Below are positions 44,151 through 55,960 of a stretch of 64,000 nt of DNA, piece after piece. Position numbers and translations under genes: made by a program. The notes under the pieces were generated by a model. It was not told where the DNA came from, ran no database searches, and saw only the letters and a list, made by a program, of their open reading frames with translations. Source of the DNA: Telopea speciosissima. Taxonomy: Eukaryota; Streptophyta; Magnoliopsida; Proteales; Proteaceae. The stretch spans positions 10,925,563 through 10,989,562 of the forward strand of contig NC_057922.1 in the NCBI RefSeq assembly GCF_018873765.1, read 5' to 3'. Every line of letters starts with the position of its first letter. Position 1 is the stretch's first letter.

Positions 44151-44918
44151 AGTTTCTTACTGCAATCTTCTTACAATTGGTGAGAGATGGTTTTTCAGTT
44201 CTTCCACCAGAGAATTTTGCCTTTTTTTTGTTTTTTTTGTTTTTGTAATGATGGGGGCAATGAAGAAACCCACTTTACCTTCCATAGGGTCTGCTTTTGT
44301 CATGAAGATGTCCACTTTGCTTCAGTATTTTTCTTTTCCTTCTTACTTACCTCCTCCCAGTCCCCACCTCACTTTTCCTTTTTTTTTTTTTGGTTGCTGT
44401 GATAGGAAAGAAAGCATGAAGAGCTTAGTTTGTAATGGAAATGATTATAGTAGGCAAGTGTGTACAACCATGTTATCCGATAGAGTTTAGTAATGAATCT
44501 AGATATTCCCTGAGTGGTTTTAAATCTTCCTATATGCTCTCAAGAAATTCAGCAAACGCCCATTGGTTTCTTTTGATAAACCCGGAATATGAAATTCATC
44601 TACTCAGTGATTCTATCAATAGATGCAAATTAGCATTTCAGGCATTTAGGTCTACCGACAACCTTTTATTAACTTGAGTAACCGAGTTCCAACAAATGGT
44701 ATTAGAGCTGGGACTTGGTAACTTTGGTATGCTTATGTGAAGGCTACCGGAGCAGCCCCGACACTTGCCTTATACCTTCTATATTAATTAGTTATTCATC
44801 AAAGAGGACTTCAACAGAAGTGTAGGCATGTATATAGATCTCAAGAGTAGCCACTAATTTTCTGTGATCACTTACAAATAAAAGATAACTAGAAAGTCCT
44901 TTTGGGAGGTTACAGGTA
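44151..44918. other. SAM gene 3' UTR and spacer
   Basis: T-rich 3' UTR (oligo-T at 44221-44240 and 44380-44392). At 44696-44716 GGTATTAGAGCTGGGACTTGG resembles a retroelement primer-site phrase, but no LTR accompanies it. No gene seen. Confidence 0.45.
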
Positions 44919-44928
44919 TTGCAGACAC

Positions 44929-45087
44929 GGACCTTTATCCGCTCCAGTACAGCACCCGCTGCTGTACACATCATGCGATGCAGCAGCGGCCATGTCTGTA
45001 CAGTGGAGCCTGCTGTGCAGACATGGCTGCTGCTACACTGCACGATGCGTACAGCAGCACTGCCTGTACAGCAACGGATAAAAATTC
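44929..45087. mobile_element. 159-bp fold-back MITE with 10-bp target duplication
   Basis: The whole element folds into one hairpin: about 70-bp arms (outer TTTATCCG...CTGTAC, inner GCAGCAG-C/G-GGCCATGTCTG) around a loop near 45005-45015. It is flanked by the perfect 10-bp repeat TTGCAGACAC (44919-44928, 45088-45097). A 9-10-bp duplication points to a Mutator-type mover. The arms are rich in CTGCTGTAC blocks. Confidence 0.8.
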
Positions 45088-45707
45088 TTGCAGACACACA
45101 CGCACAAAAAAGATATTAAGTGAATCCAATCAATGTCTCAACCACTATCCACCATACGTAATGCAAGCACAGTTGTGGCTTAAAAAAACTCTTACGCAAG
45201 AAACAAGTTCGCAGGATAAATCCAGCCACTATTCAATTTTACAGGGCAGAGAAGATAAATAGACAATAGTATATAATGAACTTCTGTTATTTTGCAGTTT
45301 ACAGAGATTTTTTTATGTAAAATACATCCCTCCAGCCTTAAAATATGGTACCTACCACACCAATCATTGTAAGACTATATTGAATGCATCAGCTATAGAT
45401 GCAACCTTCTGTTTACAATAAAGACAGATTTAAAACAAAAAATTGATACTCCAAGCATTATCAATATGAACCCTCCAATACCATTAATATATATATTTTT
45501 TGGACTAGAATGAAGATCAAATTACAACAATGGACGAAGCATCTTGCCTCGAGCATGCTACACATAACCCCAAAGCTTCAAGATCTTCAAGGAGAAATGG
45601 AACTCCCAATTCCCTTGGGCATGTAAGGGTGCAAGGACAGATTGGAAAGCAAGCCATAGAAGCATTTCATCTTATTAATATTCATGTCCCAAAAAACTGA
45701 ACTCCCT

Positions 45708-48700
45708 TCAGTGACTCAAATTTTGAGGGTGACGGAAGGAACCATCAGCATATAGCATTTGATAAACAGGTTTGATTCTAATACTGAGGATTATGCTCAA
45801 TACAGAGCCCAGACAGCAGGTGCCAGCTAGAACCAAGAATGTAAGCCTAAAACAATTAGGACCCAAGCAGGAAGCACTCTTTGTGAGCAAATTCAACCCC
45901 TGCTGTTTCGCGGCCTCTTTATCATATACATAACCAGCAAGAAGACCTGAGAAGAGGAATGCACCAAGAGGATTGCCAATCCCCATGAAATTGTAAATTA
46001 TACCAAAATGCTTCAGCCCAAAAAGCTCAGAGGCAGTTGAGATCATGATAGTGAACTGAGCTCCATAGCAGATCCCGAGTAAAGCAGTAGCAGCATAAAG
46101 GGTACCGCTGAGAGCTGAAGCAAACAAAAGATATGTAATAATCATGATTACTTGTGTGCATGTCATCCAAATTGTCCGAGGCATTGTTTTCGACCTGCAG
46201 GGAAAATATTATCACACATCAAAACAAACTTATCTGGGATCAAAAGGAAATATAGTAGATGTGTAGTAGCCTCTGTAGTCTTTTACTGCCACAACCAACA
46301 GTATATGGTTTCACTAACACAGACAGCACCAAGTAAGGATCGCCTTATTGACGGGCCATAGCAGAGATATCGAAACCATTGGATCATCATAATCATTCTC
46401 TAAATGTAAAAGTAAGGGTTCTCCAATCAGCGGTTTCAGAAATATTGTCTCAGGGTGATGAGCTTATGAAGTTCATTAATTTGTATGAAATAGATGGTCA
46501 TGGAGCAAGGATCAAATAAATTTCCAATCCTAATTGTCCAATCTGTTACTCTCTTTCTGCCGGATGTTGCTGATTGATCAAAATCAGCAGTTTCCAGTCA
46601 GTGATTTTTAGGCTATGGTCTAGCAGTAAGTGCATAATTGAACTTCATGTGCTATTTTCTCACACACAGAGAGAGAGAGATTTCAAAAAATAGCATACCA
46701 GGGGAAAAATAATACTGACCTGACAAAGTACTCAGAAACAGCACCTCCACCAAGACGGCCAATAAAATTGCAAAAACTGAAGAGAGAGAGCAAAATTGTT
46801 GTATCATCCACACCTTGTGCAATTCCAATCTGAGCTAGATTATTGAGAACAGTTATTCCAGACCCAACCCCAAAAAAGTAAACCAAAAAGAGAAGCCAGA
46901 AATCTGCTTTCACAATAGCTTCACGGAACTTGAAATCATCCCCTCTCCTTGGTCGCTTCTTTTTCTTCACTGCTCCCTCCCCTTCAGCCAGAAGTATATC
47001 AATGTCTGAAGCATCATCACTGTCATTTAAGCTTCCAAGCTGTGTTGCTGATGAAGATGGAGTCAACAATGGTTTTGTTTTGTCTGAATTGCCTTCACCT
47101 GGAATTAGACTATCTGATGAACCGATAGGTAGGCCAAGTGTACTTGGCTTCTTAGGATTAGTTGGGTAGAGTGTCATCTTTACAGGGATTGCAAATGGAG
47201 CCATGAGAAGGAGAACCATGATAGCAACAAATATGTAGGATAAAGGAGCACTCAAGTTGAGCACATCAGTCAATATAGTGGTTGTGAGAAGAAAGATGCC
47301 AAGAACAACACTAGCAACTTGGACAAAAAAAAAGTGGCCATGTTCTGCAGAGTCATCTCCAGCTGCTGCTGGCGTACAAGGCCTAACAAAATACATTACT
47401 GCAAAACATACAAGAGGAATTCCAAGTGTGAGGAACAGCAAGAGCATTGAAGAAGAGTTTTGCAGCACTGCAATGTAGATCTCTGTGTATACTGCAGCAG
47501 CTATTCCCCCATATCCTTTGAGAATGCCAGCAACAGTGCCCCTGGTGAGAGGGAAGTTCCGCATGTTAGTTACAAGCACAGCCGTGCTGAACCAGGCACT
47601 GCTATTAGTGGCGACACAAAGAGCAAGCCATAACTGCCATAATATTAACACTGTTGTAAGACACACATAAAGATAAAGCCCAAGCCGGAGTAGGTAATGA
47701 AAGTAAGATGTTAAGCAGGATATGCAAACTGAAAGTGGCAATAGAGAAAATTAATAGAGATTGCAGGAAAAAAAAATTGCTAGGGAAAATTGAGATAAGA
47801 CGAGTGATAATTTAGAGATCAAACATCAGCAAAAATAAGACTTGAGGCATGAATAAGTAAGACTAAACTGGCATGCTAGCTAATTGATGACTTTCTCTCA
47901 GTATAAACTCCTTTTCACCTTCTAAATTATTAGCAGTTACACATTTATATGTAAATGAGTTATTTGTGTTTCCACCCTTTCTGCTCCAACTAATAATTAT
48001 AATAACAATGGTGATGATCATGATAGCAACAACAAGAACAATTCGATCTCTTTATTTTTATTTTAAAAAAATACGTGTATATTATCCCCTCCCAAGAGTC
48101 TCCATCATCCAGAGCTTTTAAAAATTGCTGCACCCTGTTCCTGCTCCCATATCCACTCCATGCTCCGGTAATTTATGAGCATTTATGTGTGTGTGTGTGT
48201 TTGTGTTATTATTGTTGTAGAAAATATTACATTTTAATACATATAAATTGATCTCTCTCACACACACACACACAGAGAGAGAGCATAAGTTGATCTTAAA
48301 CCAAATAAACACACATGACATAAGCAGGAATTTGTATTTCTCTGCCTTTCCGCTGTTTTAATGGATATCCGGTACCCAAGCCAGCAGTTAGGTATTACAT
48401 AGATCAGGATACAGATCCAGTCATATCTACTCTGTATTTGGTCCATTAAAGCACTTCCATTAAATTATATACATTTTCCTGTCCATCATACATTATATGG
48501 CGATAAAAGGCCATACCCAGTGCACAAGGCTCCCGCGTTTAGCAGGGTCTGGGGAGGGTCAAATGTACGCAGCCTTACCCCTGTTTCCAGAGAGGCTGTG
48601 TCCAGGACTTGAACCCATGACCAAGTGTTCAGCAAGTGAGCACTTGACCAACACGCCAAACGCGACCTTCCTCTACATTACATGCGATAATAAACATTAA

Positions 48701-51700
48701 TCATCCCATCAAGACATGAGCTGATTCCATTTGGGACTTCACGCAATATATTATTAGAGAACATTTCAAATTAAAAAAAAAAAAAAACTAGCATATCCGG
48801 ACCATGATATGCAACACATTTCCCCACCATGGTTAATGTTCATCCAAGAACCACTATTTTATTCAATATTCTGTAGACTACTGTAAGGGTGGTACACTTT
48901 CTGATACAAATGCCTTGGGATTTGGTCAAATGGAATAATGCTCAGCACAGATTCCACCTTTTGTTTGCGAAAATGGAATTATATCTCGAGATCCAAAAGA
49001 TGGTCTCACCAAACTTACAGTAATTTTACCAGTCTACAATTTAATGCACCCAGCAAATATCCTTCGTTAAATATAAAAATATATCCATGGGAGGAATTTG
49101 CTCTGACAGGCAAGCACCATCCCATAGTTTTGAAACCCCAAGGTCTTTCACCATTATCCCCCAGGACCTAATCCAGCAAAACTTCAAAGGTCTCCATTTC
49201 AATTGCATCTGTTCTGATCAAAGAATGATGCTAGCAAATGAGTTTGACTATCGAGATCAGGACATTAATGCCCTGAGTACATCATACCACCAACTAGAGT
49301 GGTTACCTTTGTATCCTACGGTAAGCGTAGAAATACCATTGAAAAGAGCTCCATGAAGCTAATGTCAAAGTTTAGAGACATAAATATCATGAAAAACACT
49401 AACCCACAATCATTTGCCTCATCCCAGAGAAAAGTGGTGATGAGGTTGATTAAACCCCCCCCCCCCCCAAAAAAAAAAAGAAAAAGAAGTTGAGTTGTCA
49501 TGCCTGATAATAACTTCATGATGGTCCTTTCTTCATGAAGGAATGTGGAGGATGACAAAGTAGTGTCTTTGATCATGATTACTTCAGTCAAACCTTGGAT
49601 TGAAGTGAGTTCACTTGACTTTTGAATATCTAACTAGGCCAAATAGGTTCATTATTGGACTGCAGAGTTATCCTAAATTTTCTGTTTGCTAATGAACAAA
49701 AATCTGTGATCAAACAAAAAACAGAAACCAAATTAATTGTTTCATTGTCCTTTAAATCTCGGTCAATTTTTTTTCTTCAAGAAACTAAATATAACTCCAT
49801 TAAATCTATATTTATCAATTCATTCATCTTGCTACCTTCAGGCTGCCCTGGAACACAGAACCTACCTGCCTTTCAACCTACTTACTCTACTTCACCCCAA
49901 CTATATCAATGTTGATTTCTTAATCCATAATTCTCACTTATTCACCAAGCCCTGATTTCCCTAACCCTAAACCCAAACTTTTCCCCAGGGGTGATTGTGT
50001 ATAAAGTGAAATAAAAGTACAGTAAAGTTGAGGCAAGTCAAGTTAAAGAAAGAGTTGCTGCTGGCTGTTTGGTCTGTTCTGAATAGTAGAGAGAACGTTA
50101 AGTGAATTACCAACGCTAATAATGTTTGAGAGAAAGTGAGTTTTCGGTCCAAATTGGATGGAAAGTTCACAAAAAAATAAAAAATTAGGCAGACAGACTA
50201 GCACAACAGTAACATTTTGTTGGAAAATACTTTTGCTTTCACCTAGTATCTTCATACTTTTGACTGGTTGCAAGTTGAGCAGGTAGAGATGAAACTAAAA
50301 CTATTCTCTGATAGAAACCAATTTTATGCATTTAGCTGCTTAGACAAGTTATATTCCCAGAGAGGAGAACTTTCCATCACTTTTGTATTGTTAAAATATC
50401 CAATTTGGACTGAAGAAATTTCTCTCTCAAAATACTTCACTTTCTTTCTACTTATAATGGCAACCAAATTGCCTAAAAAATTCACACCTTAGCTTATCTT
50501 TATTTTACTTTCATCACTTTCTACGATAGCAGATAAACCCAAGCTGGAACCTGATATGCTTCAATGTCCCAAACTCAACTCTAATCATATTTCAAATTAT
50601 CCTCAGATTTCAATCTTACAGGCACTAGATTGATCCTTCATCAAACCCTACAAAACAATCTACATCCAATTACAGTAAAAGTTAAAACTATCATTAGCCT
50701 GTCAAAAATGAGTAACCATTCATCCACTGTAACAGGGATATCAAGACTAGTAACCAACTAAGAGCATTGAATTAGATTGCTTAAATATTTAACTATACAG
50801 CTTACTGTATCGCACATTAATATGAGAAAGTTTCAATGCCAGTTTTCCCTACTCTGAGACCTTAAATTGAATCTTCCCTACTCCTTTGAAGATTTTACTA
50901 ATCATTTTAGCTACAAGTCTCAAGAAATCAGGATAATGTACCCAAGCCATTAAAACCAGCAACCAGCCTTACAAATATCTTCAGACAAGATGATTTAAAA
51001 AAAGCAAACAACTCCAACCGGAATTCTTAAAAAACAATTATCACAATTGCATTTCATGAACCCTTAAGGGACAATCACCAGAACATCTGTGACTGCAACC
51101 AAATGGTTTCTTTTTTAAATCCTCTAAATTAGATGGATTCATCGATTTTCTAACAGTTGCCTAGCTTTCCCTGAAGTTCACATAATAGTCCATGTGTCAA
51201 CCACAGTGTAAATATTTCCATTTAGAAACACAAATCTAGAATGCATGAATAATGCTATTCCTACTTAATCTCTAGAAGAGGTTTTAAATATTTGAAAGTA
51301 ACATTAGTTAAATGAGAAGCAAGCAGTAAAGTCACCTGAAAACTGAAAGACACCTCAGCAAATGAAGTAATTTGGCGTTTAGTTTGCAAGACTAGAATAT
51401 TTACATGCACAACAAAGACATAGGAATACTTGAGAGCCCATCTTCTAACCCCAAAGTTCAATAAGTAAGACATTTCATGTGTGCTCAGGTACAGAACTAT
51501 AAGATTTGAAAGATACCATTCCTGCTTGGATCAATGTAAATATAAGATTTTGGTAGCTACATTTTTTTTGGATCTCTAAGTCTAGATCTCTCCAACAGAT
51601 TTTTGGAAACAGCCTCTCCTGTGAAGCAGGGGGTAAGGCTGCATACAATTGCCCCACCCAGACCCTGCAGCAGCGGGAGCCTTGTACACTGGGTTGCTCT

Positions 51701-53446
51701 TTAGCTCTTTTTGTTCTCTTTGAAGTCTAGTCCAAGATTTAGAGATCTACAACCCAGTGTATTGACTCCTCTAGAAATAGGCTTGTTGTAAATTCTTGGG
51801 GGTCTATCCCCCTCTCTCCTTCATGCCCATGCCTCTCCCATTTTGTAAAGGCAAGGCTCTGTTTGTTGTTTTGCTTGTTCTCTCCTTCTTTGGTAATGAA
51901 TTATTTATTCACCAAAAAAAAATAAAATTTGTAAACACAAGAACTTGATACAAATCAAAGAAAGAAGTATGAGTTGACCCATTAAAAAGTTCAATATGAA
52001 AGTTACTCCATCTATAACAGCATCAAGATATAAAATTCAGATCTGAGAATACCTCCTAGGAAAAATATATTGGCGTTACATGAGTATTCAAGGCTATGGC
52101 ATTCCTAATCGGCTAAAGTAATAATCTATGAATACTTTCAAAATCAGATACCACACAAGTCCAGACAAAAGTAAAGAGAAAAATATCATGCAGAGCAAGG
52201 CCAAAGGAACTCAGATATAAAGGATATTGATGCAAATTTTTTTTTTTTTTTTTTTTTGGGGGGGGGGGGGGAGGGGGTGTTACTAGATCTTGATGCAAGT
52301 TCAAGATCTTGGATATGCATGGATCAAATCTCACTCGTCTAATAAAAATAAGGGAAAACGATCACTGCTTGGTGGCCCCCCCTACGTCCTCTCACAGGGC
52401 AACGTGAAATCACACCCCTACCCCCTGGATAGATACCCATGCGTGCTCCCTCATTGGCCCAGACGCTGGTGTAGAGACCATGTGACCAAGTAGCGATCTC
52501 TTGCTCTAAAAATAAATAGATAATGTAACACAAAGGAAATGCCATCCATGGCTTTTGTCTGGTGGTCGTGTTAAAGGATCATTATGTTATTTCAATTGCG
52601 ATATTGACCAATTAGAGGACACTTCACACTAGATTGATAGCATTAAGGCTCCAACGGGTTTACGAATCCAATGCTCCGAAGGGAATCACGATTGTCATTT
52701 TACTTTGTTCATTCGGTATTCATAATGTATAAAGTGGAAAATTTCCAAGGTTTTCTCTAATTTGTAGTATAAGCTCAAGATCAATAAAATTCCACAAGTC
52801 ACAGAACTACTTAAGCAAGTGCAGAAAGTTAAAAACTGCTAAAGGCAACGACCACAGACTACTGCATCGCGTAAGTACAGACAAACTTTTAATCGAGCCC
52901 AAAAGTGAGCTTTTATTTTCGAAGTCCTTTCAAGAAACATATCATAACCTGCAACAGAAGCGACCAACCACACTTGCACAACAAACGACATAAAATCATC
53001 CTCTACTCATCAAAGTTGCAATTAGAATAAAAATAAAAATAAAAATAAAAGAATTCACTAGACAAAATGTAAATAAAAGCAAAACCATATTCTCAAATGG
53101 GTAAGGGAGGAAATCAACTCACCACCCAATAAGGCATAGACTGAACAGTCTGGCTCACAGCAAGCCAGATAACTCCATAACCCAAAAAACAAGCTGTAGC
53201 TCCAATGGATAGAACAACCCAAGGTGGTAATTTATTGCAGACGACACCCGGAAGAATACCAAAATTTTCTCCGATATCATTAGCAACTCCAAGCATGGTA
53301 AGCTGCTGTTGACTAAAACCCATAACAGATTTAAGAGAAGGGGAATAGAGAGGGAAGTTGTAACCATTCCCAACTGCTATCTGAACCCAAACTGCTGCTC
53401 CTAGACCCACCCATGGTGGCCTACTCCCTGATTTCAAAACCGGCAT
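45708..53446 (-). CDS. Nodulin-like / MFS transporter (NFD4-like family)
   Basis: Polytopic major-facilitator protein of the plant Nodulin-like/NUCLEAR FUSION DEFECTIVE 4-like family; substrate unknown. Exons in gene order: 53446-53123, 47633-46720, 46194-45708; GT-AG borders, phases agree, 574 aa. MPVLKSGSRPPWVGLGAAVWVQ starts the Nodulin-like domain (about 12-255), with GNGYNFPLYSPSLKSVMGFSQQQL, GVANDIGENFGILPG, LVTNMRNFPLTRGTVAGILKGY and IPLVCFAVMYFVRP. A cytosolic loop (about 290-370) with an acidic stretch and KKKKRPRRGDDFKF precedes the second MFS half: KADFWLLFLVYFFGVGSGITVLNNLAQIG, FIGRLGGGAVSEYFVRSKTMPRT and SELFGLKHFGIIYNFMGIGNPLGAFLFSGLLAGYVYD. About 12 membrane segments. The sequence closely resembles my memory of Arabidopsis At1g80530. 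Intron 1 is 5.5 kb and repeat-bearing. The gene looks intact. Confidence 0.92.
48504..48672 (-). mobile_element. tRNA-derived SINE
   Basis: On the minus strand: A-box TGGTCAAGTGCT, B-box GGTTCAAGTCC, then GGGTAAGGCTGCGTACA, CCCCAGACCCTGC and GTGCACTGGGTATGGCC. This body recurs in other plants as a SINE and recurs here at 51606. Confidence 0.75.
51606..51720 (+). mobile_element. SINE fragment, same family as 48504
   Basis: GGAAACAGCCTCTCCTGTGA, GGGTAAGGCTGCATACA, CCCAGACCCTGCAGCAGCGG and TTGTACACTGGGTTG parallel the 48504 copy. The tRNA-like head is missing (5'-truncated). Opposite orientation within the same intron. Confidence 0.7.
52238..52276. repeat. Oligo-T to oligo-G junction
   Basis: About 20 T then about 14 G, then GAGGGGG. 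The longest of several such junctions in the window. Confidence 0.8.
52359..52498. mobile_element. MITE-like TIR element
   Basis: Ends CGATCACTGCTTGGT and ACCAAGTAGCGATC are imperfect inverted repeats (12 of 14). The interior has GTGCTCCCTCATTGGCCC, the complement of the AATGGGAGCG phrase of the repeats at 26280, 34830 and 39700, so all may belong to one family. Confidence 0.55.
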
Positions 53447-54226
53447 GGTTGATTAGCAGAGATAGAGAAAGAAATTGCGACTGTTTCTCCAAAAACTGGC
53501 CTCTCAGTAACTCATGTCGTCCACTCTTCACTGTTGCTTTTACCCAAAAAAAAAAAATACTCTTGACTGTTGCTTCTTCCACTTGGCTTAAGGGAAAATT
53601 GGGGTGGGGGGTTTTTGGGGAAGGATCCCAATTCCCATACGTTGTTGGTTTCAAGATTAAGGGAGTGACAACCAAGTCCAATGAAAAGAGGAAAGTGGAT
53701 TCAGCGACGAAACTTCTCACTCTCGGACTATTCGTTAATGCCTTTAATGGTTGGTGACCAGCACTTCACTTTTTTTCCCACCGACCTCTACCCCACGAAA
53801 TTAATAATTTTGCAGGGCTGTAAATCGACAATTGAAAATCCGAATTTATCTGCATTCGTATTCGATTAGAAATATTTGAAAAAAAATCCGAATATTCCGA
53901 TAAAAATATGAGTTTGAATATTTAATTATAAAAAATTAAGTAAATAATGATCTTAAGAGTTTTTAAAAATTCAACAAGTTTTAGAATATGAGGAGAAGAG
54001 AACCATGATCTAAAACTATGGATTGAGAGTGAATTGTATCCACCAGGGGGAGGAAGGTTCGGGTTACACAAGGCAGAGGTGTAAATGGATGGTCAAAAAT
54101 CCGAATTCGATCCGCATACGAATCCATCCGAATCTATTTAGAGGTATCCATATTCGACTAGAGAATACCCGAATCCAATTACATCCGATCCGTATCTGAG
54201 CTGAATCCAATCCGTTGACAGGCCTA
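53447..54226. other. MFS gene upstream region plus TAGGG-family fragments
   Basis: 53447-53800 should hold the MFS gene's promoter and 5' UTR (minus strand). From 53812 (GGGCTGTAAATCGAC) and again at 54076-54226 (AGGTGTAAATGGATGG ... GTTGACAGGCCTAC) there are degenerate relatives of the hAT-like TAGGG family. No gene. Confidence 0.5.
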
Positions 54227-55700
54227 CAATTTTGGTCCCTTATAAAAATATACATGTATATTAATTTTGGTCAAAAAACTAACGGGTCAAGTGTACAATG
54301 AAAATGACTAAAATACCGTATATCACTATCATCTTTTAGGCCGTTGGATGAAATGGAAGGCATCCCAACCATTCAATCAATCTGCAAGAGTATCTCCCTC
54401 CCTACGCCGCCACTCCTCTCTCTCAACCTCTTCACCCTTGTGCCCACGTGCTGCAAGCCTGCAACTGACCGGCGCCATTGCACCTTTCCTCCTTCCTCTC
54501 GCACCGGCTTCCTCTCTCCCCTTCCTCCACCGCCACTGGAATTCTGGGATACCTTCAAGGGCTTCCCCTACAACAACTCACCCCCCTTCATCCTTGGCTC
54601 GGAGAACAGGCTTTGGCAACCGCCACCATCACCCACCTTCTTCCCCTGGCTCGTTAGAACAGAGCAGAGGATCCTCTACTTCCATCTATTTACAAATCCT
54701 TAATCCCCTGGCTTGTTACAACGTTGTAGCTGCTGATTTCCACGGGTCTCACAAATCAATCCTTAATCCCCAATTCGATTTTTGCAACTTCACAACCCTT
54801 AAAATAGAAAAAGAAGAAGAACCAGGGAACCCTAATTCTGAAACCTGCTAAAAAAGGAGGAAATTTTTGGGGGGAAATTGAAGGAAGAGAAGGCGATTTA
54901 CTATTTTTTAGGGGGGAAATTAAAGTATTTTTGGTAAAAGTGAGGGCTTAATGCAGTGGATAGATGAGAAAGCCCTCATTTTCTATGGTACTGATTCGAT
55001 ACAGAGGTTGAAGAGTCTTCAGATATCTCTGCTACTTCTTCCACAAGAATTTTGTCAGTTGTTCTATGGACCTCTTGGATCAGAATTAGCAGGAATTCAT
55101 TGGGATTCCACTCTGAGGGTAGAACGTCAATAGCAATTAGCAACAAGAAAATAGGATAATATCTGAGAAAGAGAGAAAATAACTATAGCAGAAACCTAGA
55201 ATGGAGAAATCCAAAGATTACGAGAGAAAAAAAAAGAGGGTTTGATGGGGGGCGGGGGACACTGGAGAGGGTGGTGGTGGGGTTGCAGGGGAGTGAGAGA
55301 AGGAGGGTCGGAGGCGGTGGCAGTGGCGGCGGCGGCGGCCATTGGAAAAAACAGCAGAAGAGAAGAGAAAGGAATAAAAAAATAAAAACAAGGGCAAAAA
55401 TGTCTTTACAAAAATACTAATATGCTGACATCACTAATTAACAGTTAAAATGCTTTTTGCATTAGTTTTTAAACCAAAATTTGGTGGTGGGGTTGTAGGG
55501 GAGTGAGAGAAAGAGGGTTGTTGGTGGTGGTGGCGGCGGCCATAAAAAAAAAAAACAGAAGGAAAAGAAAAAGGAATAAAAAAATAAAAATAAGGGTAAA
55601 AATTTCTTTACAAAAATACTAACATGCTGACATCACTAATTAATAGTTAAAATATTTTTTTCTTTACTTTTTAAGTTAAAATTGATATTTTGGTGTTTAG
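54227..55700. mobile_element. Unclassified TE-like block with tandem duplication
   Basis: Bounded roughly by TTTTGGTC/TTTTGGTG phrases. It holds a proline/serine-rich open frame on the + strand (54348-54851) of compositional nature only, and a tandem duplication of period 220: copies from 55273 and 55493, each with GGTGGTGGGGTTG, a GGC-rich patch and ATGCTGACATCACTAATTAA. No recognisable protein domain. Confidence 0.45.
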
Positions 55701-55721
55701 TAGGATGGCATTAATTTAAGG

Positions 55722-55960
55722 AACATTATCAGTGCCACCCACTAAGATTTACCTATATTTTAAGGTACACCCACTAACTATTGTTACCAAAAAATAAAAA
55801 ACACCCATTAACTATCATAATATCAATCGTTACCCATTTTTTAACGATATTAACATATGAAATTCCTTTGACCAATATACGCTTTACACTAAGACTTCAA
55901 ATAAAGTCTTGGTTCTCTATAAATACAATTTTAAGACCATTTTACCTTTCCAACTAAAAC
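55722..55960. other. AT-rich TIR-like leader next to the CLV2 fragment
   Basis: AACATTATCAGTGCCACCCACTAAGAT and its neighbours have the style of the Mutator-like terminal regions at 2508, 4161 and 62702, with repeated CACCCA(C/T)TAACTAT phrases. The matching right end was not found. Confidence 0.35.

Larger units (their letters stand above)
47634..53122 (-). other. Intron 1 of the MFS transporter gene
   Basis: 5.5 kb, bordered by GT (53122-53121) and AG (47635-47634). Contains two SINE copies in opposite orientation, a C-run/A-run junction at about 49457-49480, a T-run/G-run at 52238-52271, and a MITE at 52359-52498. No gene inside. Confidence 0.75.

Noticed and set aside
44696-44716. GGTATTAGAGCTGGGACTTGG as a retroelement primer-binding site
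   Set aside because: No LTR end, target duplication or internal domain is found nearby.
54348-54851. 167-codon open frame rich in Ser/Pro/Arg
   Set aside because: Composition driven by CT/CCA-rich DNA, open in two overlapping frames, no domain or conserved motif, and located in TE-like sequence.
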